Below, piece by piece: positions 57,530 through 64,000 of a stretch of 64,000 bases of DNA. This stretch comes from Candidatus Symbiobacter mobilis CR. Lineage in GTDB: Bacteria; Pseudomonadota; Gammaproteobacteria; Burkholderiales; Burkholderiaceae_C. Every line of letters starts with the position of its first letter. The stretch's first letter is position 1. The position numbers were made by a program, and so were the translations under genes. The notes below the pieces were generated by a model. It was not told the DNA's origin, searched no databases, and was given only the letters and a program-made list of their open reading frames with translations. Location of the stretch: contig NC_022576.1 of NCBI RefSeq assembly GCF_000477435.1, positions 744,001 through 808,000 of the forward strand. The letters are read 5' to 3'.

Positions 57530-57666
57530 CACGGGCGGATGGGGCTACCGGGTGTGAAGGGGGAAGACCAAGGAAAAAAAGCCAAGGTGGTGCGAATCAT
57601 AGGCTGCCGCAGCACCCGATCCCACCGGCTACCATGACTAGCCAGCTTTGCCACGTATTGCACGCC

Positions 57667-58761
57667 ATGACCACCGTTTCCACTTTGCTCGATTCCTGCA
57701 TCCGCCCCGATATCCGCGCCCTGCGTGCCTATACCGTGCATGACGCAACAGGATTGGTCAAACTCGATGCGATGGAAAACCCCCACCGCCCTCCTTCGGA
57801 ATGGAGGGCCGAGCTGGGGCGCAGACTTGCCGAAGTGGAGTTGCACCGCTACCCTGGGGCGCGCAATGCAGCATTGCATGCGGCGCTGCGTGCGTACACC
57901 CCGGTTCCCGAAAACTGCGGACTGCTGCTGGGCAACGGATCCGACGAGCTGATCAGCTTGCTCGCGCTGGCTTGCGCACGCCGTTCGCCACAAGGGCACA
58001 CCGCGTGCATGCTTGCGCCGGAGCCTTGTTTCGTGATGTATGGCGTTTGCGCGGCATGGCACGGGATGCGGTACGTGGGCGTTCCCTTGCGCGAGGACTT
58101 TTCTTTGGACATTCCCGCCACGCAGGCAGCGATCGTGGAACATCGACCCGCGCTTCTTTTCCTCGCGTACCCCAACAACCCGACGGCCAACCTGTGGGCG
58201 ACTGCGGATATCGAAGCGCTCATCGACTGCGCGCAACACAGCCTCGTCGTGATCGACGAAGCCTATTTCCCCTTTGCAGACCGCAATTGCGTCGCGTACC
58301 TGGGCCGATACCCCAACGTGCTGCTGCTGCGAACACTGAGCAAATTCGGCTTGGCGGGGGTACGCATCGGCTACCTGGCCGGGCCGCAGGAGCTGATCGC
58401 CGAATTTGACAAAGTGCGCCCGCCCTACAACGTCAGCGTGCTCGATACCGAAACTGCCTTGTTCGCGCTTGAACGGCACGAGGTGTTCGAAGCGCAGGCC
58501 GCCGACATCCGGGCACAACGCGATGCATTGATCGCCACGCTGGCCGGCTGGAAAAAGGTGCAGGTTTTTCCCTCGCAAGCCAACATGATTCTGGTGCGCG
58601 TACCCGATGCACAGCGCGTTTTTGCTGGCATGTTGGAGCGCAAAGTGCTCGTCAAGAACGTTTCTACAATGCATTCACTGCTGCACGATTGCCTGCGATT
58701 GACGGTAGGAACCGCAGCAGAAAATGCCTTGATGCTGTCGGCACTCGAACACTCCTTATGA
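57667..58761 (+). CDS. hisC: Histidinol-phosphate aminotransferase
   Basis: 364 residues. [19 protein letters not shown], then [59 protein letters not shown] and [18 protein letters not shown] with the PLP lysine, all normal for HisC. It converts imidazole acetol-phosphate to histidinol phosphate. ATG 57667 is chosen; an in-frame ATG at 57634 is possible as neither has a clear ribosome site. It is the first gene in a same-strand run to tatA, with hisG and hisD not adjacent. Confidence 0.95.
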   Translation: MTTVSTLLDSCIRPDIRALRAYTVHDATGLVKLDAMENPHRPPSEWRAELGRRLAEVELHRYPGARNAALHAALRAYTPVPENCGLLLGNGSDELISLLALACARRSPQGHTACMLAPEPCFVMYGVCAAWHGMRYVGVPLREDFSLDIPATQAAIVEHRPALLFLAYPNNPTANLWATADIEALIDCAQHSLVVIDEAYFPFADRNCVAYLGRYPNVLLLRTLSKFGLAGVRIGYLAGPQELIAEFDKVRPPYNVSVLDTETALFALERHEVFEAQAADIRAQRDALIATLAGWKKVQVFPSQANMILVRVPDAQRVFAGMLERKVLVKNVSTMHSLLHDCLRLTVGTAAENALMLSALEHSL

Positions 58762-59396
58762 CGAACTATCCCCTGACCGAATTGCCCGAGGCCCACGCCC
58801 CTGGTACGGGGCGCACGGCCGAAATCCGCCGCAATACCGAAGAAACCGAGGTATCGGTGCGCATCCAGCTCCAAGGCAGCGGCCAAGCCCGCGTGCATAC
58901 AGGCGTTGGCTTTTTCGACCACATGCTCGAACAGTTTGCACGCCACGCTCTCGTCGATCTCGATATCGACGCAGAGGGGGATTTGCACGTCGATGCCCAC
59001 CACACGGTCGAGGACGTGGGCATCACCCTCGGCCAAGCCGTGCATCAGGCGCTAGGGAACAAAAAAGGGGTGCGGCGCTTTGCCCACGCCTACGTTCCGC
59101 TCGACGAAGCGCTCAGCCGCGTCGTCATCGACCTTTCCGGGCGGCCCGGGCTGGCGATGGATGCCGAATTCACTTGCCCCAGCGTCGGCGGTTTCGATAC
59201 CCAGCTCGTATACGAATTCTTCCAGGGCTTCGTCAACCATGCCTTGGTTACGCTGCACGTCGATAACCTCAAGGGTCGCAACGCCCACCATCAGATCGAA
59301 ACAATCTTCAAGGCTTTTGGCCGAGCGTTCCGTGATGCCGTCGCCATCGACGCACGCAGCCCGGAACACGTTCCCTCGACCAAGGGAACGCTCTGA
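58758..59396 (+). CDS. hisB: Imidazoleglycerol-phosphate dehydratase
   Basis: 212 residues. [19 protein letters not shown], then [17 protein letters not shown] and [20 protein letters not shown] with the metal-binding histidines, later [18 protein letters not shown]. It is the monofunctional HisB of betaproteobacteria (no phosphatase fusion). ATG 58758 overlaps the hisC stop (ATGA), so the two are coupled. Confidence 0.97.
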   Translation: MTNYPLTELPEAHAPGTGRTAEIRRNTEETEVSVRIQLQGSGQARVHTGVGFFDHMLEQFARHALVDLDIDAEGDLHVDAHHTVEDVGITLGQAVHQALGNKKGVRRFAHAYVPLDEALSRVVIDLSGRPGLAMDAEFTCPSVGGFDTQLVYEFFQGFVNHALVTLHVDNLKGRNAHHQIETIFKAFGRAFRDAVAIDARSPEHVPSTKGTL

Positions 59397-59449
59397 TCCC
59401 AGCCGGGCATGGGCCGGGCTATCTGCTGGATCTTTCTTCCCCGCTTACC

Positions 59450-60154
59450 ATGACCCGCGTTTCGTGCCGCAGCCCTGTCGTTGCGGTCGTCGATTACGGG
59501 ATGGGCAATTTGCGCTCGGTCTCTCATGCAGTGCAACGCGCCAGTGCTGACAGCGCCTGCATCGTCACCGTCACCCAGGATCCCACGCAGGTTCGCAATG
59601 CCGACCGTGTGATCTTGCCCGGCCAGGGCGCCATGCCCGACTGCATGGAAGGGCTACGCCACTGTGGTCTGCTCGAAGCTGTGCTGGACGTGGCCGCCAG
59701 CCGCCCGCTACTCGGGATATGCGTGGGGATGCAGATGCTGCTGGATCGCAGCGCGGAAGGGGATATCCCTTGCCTGGGGCTGATCCAAGGCGATGTCGTT
59801 CGCTTCGATTTCACCACCGCCGGGCAAAACCCTGCGCAAAACACCCTGCACGACACCCCACACAACGCACAGGCCCCACGCTGCAAAATTCCCCAGATGG
59901 GATGGAACCAGGTCTGGTACACCCGAGGGCATCCGGTATGGGGAACCGTGCCAGATGGGAGCTGGTTCTACTTCGTCCACAGCTACCACGTTCGCCCCAC
60001 CGATCCTGCCCATTGCATGGGCAAAGCCGACCATGGCGGCCCGTTCTGCGCTGCAATAGCGCGTGATAACATTTTTGCGACCCAGTTCCACCCGGAAAAA
60101 AGCGCCGATCAAGGTTTAAGCCTGTACCGAAACTTTTTGCACTGGAACCCCTGA
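59450..60154 (+). CDS. hisH: Imidazole glycerol phosphate synthase, glutaminase subunit
   Basis: 234 residues. VAVVDYGMGNLRSVSHAVQ, VILPGQGAMPDCMEGL, LLGICVGMQMLLDRSAEG (catalytic Cys), FYFVHSYHVRP and ATQFHPEKSADQGL (His, Glu) give a full triad. It supplies ammonia to HisF. A polar insert with PAQNTLHDTPHNAQAPR lies before IPQMGWNQV and lengthens the protein slightly. The start is 53 bp after hisB. Confidence 0.97.
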   Translation: MTRVSCRSPVVAVVDYGMGNLRSVSHAVQRASADSACIVTVTQDPTQVRNADRVILPGQGAMPDCMEGLRHCGLLEAVLDVAASRPLLGICVGMQMLLDRSAEGDIPCLGLIQGDVVRFDFTTAGQNPAQNTLHDTPHNAQAPRCKIPQMGWNQVWYTRGHPVWGTVPDGSWFYFVHSYHVRPTDPAHCMGKADHGGPFCAAIARDNIFATQFHPEKSADQGLSLYRNFLHWNP

Positions 60155-60262
60155 CGCGGTCTGCGGCATATTTGGCGTATTTGCGTAACCCACCGTGGTA
60201 GTGCCCTTTGGGTTGGTTGTTTCTTCGTTCTTCCCTTTCCCCGCCTTCTCGTTCGCAGCATC

Positions 60263-61003
60263 ATGCTCCTCATTCCTGCCATCGATCTCCAGGCTGGCCG
60301 TTGTGTCCGGCTTCAGCAAGGTGACATGACCCTTTCCACCACGTTCAGCGAGGATCCCGCCCAGATGGCCCGAACCTGGGTAGCCAAGGGGGCACGCAGG
60401 GTCCATCTGGTCGACCTGGACGGCGCCCTCGCCGGGCATCCCAAGAATGAAGCTGCGATCCGCAAGATCCTCAAAGCCATCGGCAGCGAAGTCGATGTGC
60501 AGCTTGGCGGTGGGATTCGCGACCTCGACACGATCGAGCAGTACCTGGATGCCGGTCTGCGCTACGTGATCATCGGCACGGCAGCCGTGCGCAATCCAGG
60601 CTTTTTGCAGGATGCCTGCACGGCTTTTGGCGGCCACATCATCGTGGGGCTTGATGCGCGCGACGGCAAGATCGCGACAGACGGGTGGAGCAAGCTCACC
60701 AAACACGATGTCGTTGACCTCGGCAAAAAGTTCGAAGACTTCGGCGTCGAAGCCATCATCTATACCGATATCAGCCGCGACGGCATGCTTAGCGGCATTC
60801 ACGTCGATGCAACGGTGCGCTTGGCACAGGCATTGACGATCCCCGTCATCGCTTCGGGCGGACTGTCTTCGATGGCGGACATCGAAGCCTTGTGCGCAGT
60901 CGAAGACGAAGGCATCGAAGGGGTGATTTGCGGGCGTGCCATCTACGACGGCACGCTCGACTTCGCAACAGCCTTGGCCCGCGCCAAAGAGCTGAACGGT
61001 TGA
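60263..61003 (+). CDS. hisA: Phosphoribosylformimino-5-aminoimidazole carboxamide ribotide isomerase
   Basis: 246 residues of the beta-barrel isomerase. [19 protein letters not shown] holds the first catalytic Asp; [44 protein letters not shown] (second Asp region) and [18 protein letters not shown] are all present. It works with HisF in histidine synthesis. It starts 108 bp after hisH, with a spacer that has no obvious promoter. Confidence 0.97.
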   Translation: MLLIPAIDLQAGRCVRLQQGDMTLSTTFSEDPAQMARTWVAKGARRVHLVDLDGALAGHPKNEAAIRKILKAIGSEVDVQLGGGIRDLDTIEQYLDAGLRYVIIGTAAVRNPGFLQDACTAFGGHIIVGLDARDGKIATDGWSKLTKHDVVDLGKKFEDFGVEAIIYTDISRDGMLSGIHVDATVRLAQALTIPVIASGGLSSMADIEALCAVEDEGIEGVICGRAIYDGTLDFATALARAKELNG

Positions 61004-61016
61004 GGCTCCAGGCTCC

Positions 61017-61787
61017 GTGCTCGCCAAGCGCATCATTCCCTGCCTGGACGTCACGCAAGGCCGTGTGGTCAAGGGGGTCAATTTCGTATCCTTGCGCGAC
61101 GCTGGCGATCCCGTTGAAATTGCCGCCCGCTACAACGACCAAGGCGCTGACGAGCTGACCTTTCTCGACATCACCGCGACCAGCGACGGGCGCGATGTGA
61201 TTCTGCACATCATCGAAGCCGTCGCGGCCCAGGTATTCATTCCGCTGACCGTCGGCGGCGGAGTGAGAACGGTCGACGACGTGCGCAGGTTGCTCAACGC
61301 AGGCGCGGACAAGATCAGCGTCAACTCCGCTGCCATCGCCCATCCCCAGCTCGTTGCCGATGCCTCGCGCAAATACGGCGCGCAATGCATCGTCGTCGCC
61401 ATCGACGCACGCCGACGCAATGCCTCGGACGAACGCGCCGGATGGGAGGTCTATAGCCACGGCGGCCGCCGCAATACCAGGCTCGATGCCATCGAATGGG
61501 CGCAGCGCATGGCACAGGCTGGCGCGGGGGAAATTTTGCTCACCAGCATGGATCGCGACGGCACGCGCAATGGCTTCGACCTACCCTTGACCCGCGCCAT
61601 CAGCGACGCCGTGGGCATCCCCGTGATCGCCTCGGGTGGAGTGGGAACGCTCGACCACCTCTGCGAGGGTGTCGAAGTCGGCGGGGCAGACGCCGTGCTG
61701 GCTGCGAGCATCTTCCACTACGGCGAATTCACCATCGCGCAAGCCAAAGCCCGTATGGCAGAACGCGGGATTCTGGTTCGATCATGA
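61017..61787 (+). CDS. hisF: Imidazole glycerol phosphate synthase, cyclase subunit
   Basis: 256 residues. [19 protein letters not shown] carries the first catalytic Asp, [18 protein letters not shown] and [18 protein letters not shown] follow, then [18 protein letters not shown] with the second Asp and [15 protein letters not shown]. The start is GTG 61017, 13 bp after hisA. The stop overlaps hisI (ATGA). Length is normal. Confidence 0.97.
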   Translation: MLAKRIIPCLDVTQGRVVKGVNFVSLRDAGDPVEIAARYNDQGADELTFLDITATSDGRDVILHIIEAVAAQVFIPLTVGGGVRTVDDVRRLLNAGADKISVNSAAIAHPQLVADASRKYGAQCIVVAIDARRRNASDERAGWEVYSHGGRRNTRLDAIEWAQRMAQAGAGEILLTSMDRDGTRNGFDLPLTRAISDAVGIPVIASGGVGTLDHLCEGVEVGGADAVLAASIFHYGEFTIAQAKARMAERGILVRS

Positions 61788-62203
61788 CCCATCCCGCATT
61801 CCCCTCCGACGTGCTGGACGCCATCCACTGGGACGCCAACGGCCTCGTCCCCGTCGTCGTGCAGGAACGAGACACAGCCGATGTGCTGATGGTCGCGTGG
61901 ATGGATTGCCATGCGCTGGAAGAGACCATCCGCTCCGGGAACGCCTGCTACTACAGCCGTTCCCGCCAACGCCTATGGCGCAAGGGGGAAGAATCCGGCC
62001 ACGTGCAGCGGGTACACCGCATTGCCATCGACTGCGATGCGGACGTCCTGCTGTTGACCGTCACCCAACTCGGGCACACGCCGTCGATTGCGTGCCATAC
62101 CGGCCACCATAGCTGCTTCTACCGTGTGCTCGAAGACGGTGCATGGACGGAATCTGCTCCCGTGCTGAAGCACCCCGACGCCATCTACCGCTCCCCCGCA
62201 TGA
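61784..62203 (+). CDS. hisI: Phosphoribosyl-AMP cyclohydrolase
   Basis: 139 residues. [39 protein letters not shown] and the zinc and magnesium ligands [13 protein letters not shown] and [11 protein letters not shown] are all present. It opens the purine ring of phosphoribosyl-AMP. It is a separate protein from hisE, overlapping it by 4 nt. Confidence 0.97.
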   Translation: MTHPAFPSDVLDAIHWDANGLVPVVVQERDTADVLMVAWMDCHALEETIRSGNACYYSRSRQRLWRKGEESGHVQRVHRIAIDCDADVLLLTVTQLGHTPSIACHTGHHSCFYRVLEDGAWTESAPVLKHPDAIYRSPA

Positions 62204-62586
62204 CATCCTCCCCCACAGACCCCTTGCTGGCGTTGATGCGCGTGATCGAATCCCGCCTGCCCGACCGGGGCGGCGATCCGCAGTCGAGCTACGTTGCAAG
62301 GCTGCTGCACCGGGGCCCGGACGCCTTTCTCAAAAAAATCGGCGAAGAGGCTGCCGAGGTCGTCATGGCAGCCAAGGACGCCGAACACGGCGCAGACCGT
62401 AACCGCATCGTCTGCGAGGTGGCCGACCTCTGGTTCCACTGCATGGTCGCCCTCGCGCACTTTGGCCTCTCGACCGACGACGTGCTGGCCGAATTGGAGC
62501 GCCGCGCAGGTACAAGCGGACTCGAAGAAAAAGCCCGCCGATCTGCTCCCCCCATCGTGCCTACGATCACCGACTCCACACCATGA
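62200..62586 (+). CDS. hisE: Phosphoribosyl-ATP pyrophosphatase
   Basis: 128 residues. [20 protein letters not shown] and [20 protein letters not shown] then [20 protein letters not shown] match HisE, with Glu and Asp metal residues. It hydrolyses phosphoribosyl-ATP. The start ATG overlaps hisI; the stop overlaps the next ATG (ATGA). Confidence 0.97.
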   Translation: MTSSPTDPLLALMRVIESRLPDRGGDPQSSYVARLLHRGPDAFLKKIGEEAAEVVMAAKDAEHGADRNRIVCEVADLWFHCMVALAHFGLSTDDVLAELERRAGTSGLEEKARRSAPPIVPTITDSTP

Positions 62587-62990
62587 ATGAAGACTTCCAA
62601 CAGCCCTCTGCGGCCGCGATAGCCGCCGAATTGCGTCGGCTCGATGCGCTCAATACCATCGGGACCATCAGCTATGTGCTGCACTTGATCGTCGCGGTGG
62701 GGGCCGTCATCCCCGGGGGGCAATGGGGCCCCGTTCTGCTCATCGTCGCGCTCGTGCTGGATTTGGCCAAGCGTGACGACGCCGAGGGAACTTGGCATGC
62801 CTCGCACTTTCGCTGGCGATTGCGCACGGTGCTATTCGCTGGACTGTGGTACATGCTGACCGCGCCGTTGTGGCTGCTGTTCCTCGCTCCCGGGTGGATC
62901 GCGTGGGTCATGGTGTCCCTATGGTTCCTGTACCGCATCGTGTACGGGTTCGTCTGGATGAACCGGGGTCAGGCTATGCCGATGCCCTGA
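62583..62990 (+). CDS. DUF4870-like membrane protein
   Basis: 135 residues with three to four TM segments ([58 protein letters not shown]). The N-terminal helix is polar. Similar small proteins follow hisE in many Burkholderiales. No function is known. It overlaps hisE by 4 nt, so it belongs to the histidine transcript. Confidence 0.8.
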   Translation: MNEDFQQPSAAAIAAELRRLDALNTIGTISYVLHLIVAVGAVIPGGQWGPVLLIVALVLDLAKRDDAEGTWHASHFRWRLRTVLFAGLWYMLTAPLWLLFLAPGWIAWVMVSLWFLYRIVYGFVWMNRGQAMPMP

Positions 62991-63034
62991 TGCCCAGGAA
63001 TTCCATGGCCTTGTTGGGATCACCATTGTTCCCA

Positions 63035-63061
63035 TACAACAGCGCAATACAACAGCGCAGC
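63035..63061 (+). repeat. Tandem duplication of a 13-nt unit
   Basis: ATACAACAGCGCA occurs twice, back to back, upstream of the REP pair. It is likely a replication slip. Confidence 0.6.
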
Positions 63062-63075
63062 GTATCCATAGGGGT

Positions 63076-63163
63076 GTAGGAGCGACGGAAGTCGCGATCA
63101 GCGCCCCATGTGCAAGCTCGTTGCACAATGAATCATCGTCATCGCGACTTCCGTCGCTCCCAC
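63076..63163. repeat. Inverted pair of REP-like palindromes
   Basis: Two copies of the 22-nt unit GTAGGAGCGACGGAAGTCGC (plus GA) are in opposite directions at 63076-63097 and 63142-63163; the second differs by one base. Together they resemble a BIME. They lie between the DUF4870-like gene and hinT, and could form a long hairpin in the transcript. Confidence 0.75.
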
Positions 63164-63191
63164 AAAATCAGCGCTCCACCGAGTTTTTGCC

Positions 63192-63572
63192 ATGCCTTCC
63201 TCCGACCAGCAACCCGAACTGCCCACCTGCCTGTTCTGCAAGATCGTCGCCGGGGTGATCCCTTCGCACAAGGTGTACGAGGACGAATGGTTCTATGCCT
63301 TTCACGACATCCACCCTGCTGCGCCCATCCATTTCCTCATCGTCCCCAAGCTCCACATTCCATCGATGGCGCACCTCACCGAAGAACACACTGCGCTGAT
63401 GGGGCAGATGATGACGCTGGCCCCCCGGCTGGCGCTCGAACAAGGCTGCCGCCCCTACCCCGAAGGGGGGTTCCGCATCGTCTGCAACACAGGTACCGAG
63501 GGTGGACAGGAAGTGCATCACCTACACATGCATGTCATGGGCGGGCCTCGCCCCTGGGCACGAAAGCAATAG
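63192..63572 (+). CDS. hinT: Histidine-triad nucleotide-binding protein
   Basis: 126 residues. CLFCKIVAGVIPSHKVYEDE, FHDIHPAAPIHFLIVPK and the triad motif HHLHMHVMGGPRPW are complete. HinT hydrolyses AMP-linked phosphoramidates. It follows the his genes in most betaproteobacteria. Upstream is a 200-bp spacer with the REP pair. Confidence 0.97.
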   Translation: MPSSDQQPELPTCLFCKIVAGVIPSHKVYEDEWFYAFHDIHPAAPIHFLIVPKLHIPSMAHLTEEHTALMGQMMTLAPRLALEQGCRPYPEGGFRIVCNTGTEGGQEVHHLHMHVMGGPRPWARKQ

Positions 63573-63576
63573 CGTT

Positions 63577-63598
63577 GCAGGAGCGACGAAAGTCGCAA
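63577..63598 (+). repeat. Diverged REP-like unit
   Basis: TGCAGGAGCGACGAAAGTCG (plus CA) differs from the other three copies by several bases but keeps the GCGAC/GTCGC stem. It lies 4 bp after hinT. Confidence 0.6.
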
Positions 63599-63719
63599 TC
63601 GGCCGTAGCCGTGGCCATACTCCTTCCCCAAGTCGTGGTGACTGTCCAGCACCCCGCTTGCCTTTGTCTCTTTGCCTTCGTCTTTTGATCTTGGTGTTGT
63701 CTTACTCTCGGAGCTAACC

Positions 63720-63944
63720 ATGGGTTCGTTTTCCATTTGGCATTGGTTGGTCGTTCTGCTTGTCGTCGTCATGGTCTTCGGAACCAGAAAACTCAAGGAT
63801 GTAGGCACCGACCTGGGCGCGGCAGTACGTGGATTTCGGGAAGGAATGCGCGATGCCCCTGCCGATGCACCCCCGCAGTCTGGACACATAGCGCAGAACG
63901 CGGCGAATAGCGTGCAGAACGCCAGCGATTCGGCCCGGCACTGA
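63720..63944 (+). CDS. tatA: Twin-arginine translocase subunit TatA
   Basis: 74 residues. [19 protein letters not shown] is the single TM helix, followed by [18 protein letters not shown], the amphipathic helix. The C-terminus is polar. GGAG precedes ATG 63720. tatB and tatC should follow beyond the window. Confidence 0.95.
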   Translation: MGSFSIWHWLVVLLVVVMVFGTRKLKDVGTDLGAAVRGFREGMRDAPADAPPQSGHIAQNAANSVQNASDSARH

Positions 63945-64000
63945 CACTGGACATCGATTCGACGCTGATTCGACGCTGCACCTCTACGCCCATCCCACCC

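Overview
The window reads as chromosome from a Gram-negative betaproteobacterium of the Burkholderiales, most likely a Comamonadaceae-type organism. The evidence is gene order: yebC-purD-nadD-rsfS-rlmH, hisC-B-H-A-F-I-E followed by a DUF4870-like gene, hinT and tatA, and maf beside an RsmI-like methylase. All match betaproteobacterial neighbourhoods, and codon use is moderately GC-rich. The chemotaxis receptors and c-di-GMP proteins suggest a motile, signal-rich organism; the species cannot be settled from sequence alone.

Layout. 1-6.0 kb: a partial AlaA-type aminotransferase, a Mth938-like protein, a multi-PAS/GAF/GGDEF diguanylate cyclase, an RsmI-like methylase and Maf. 6.0-9.0 kb: a large GH94-type glycoside phosphorylase. 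9.3-14.2 kb: a hybrid histidine kinase, a REC-HD-GYP response regulator and a small periplasmic binding-like protein. 14.4 kb: tRNA-Leu(CAA). 14.8-20.8 kb: three chemoreceptors and a secreted Cache-like protein. 20.8-28.2 kb: a methyltransferase, then a minus-strand operon of TetR regulator, RND adaptor, RND pump and DUF389 membrane protein, with a candidate TetR operator upstream.

28.3-44.1 kb is an accessory island. It is bounded and punctuated by four fragments of one group II intron, all on the minus strand and all lacking a reverse transcriptase. Between them lie a ParD/ParE pair, an unusual type I restriction-modification operon and a BrnT/BrnA pair whose toxin gene is split by an IS5-type element. 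The RM operon runs hsdR, KilA-N protein, hsdS, PHP-plus-SMC-like ATPase, AlbA/Schlafen-domain ATPase, hsdM. There is also an ISNCY-like transposase. The RM operon carries three extra genes in a tightly overlapping unit, plus long palindromes in and before the KilA-N gene. It is the best candidate here for a little-described defence system.

44.2-64 kb returns to core genome: rmuC, an acyltransferase and two small secreted proteins, carA-proC, then yebC-purD-nadD-rsfS-rlmH, a HerA-like ATPase, a diguanylate cyclase overlapping a FadL-type porin gene, and the histidine operon ending in hinT and tatA. REP-like palindromes sit near both ends of the window.
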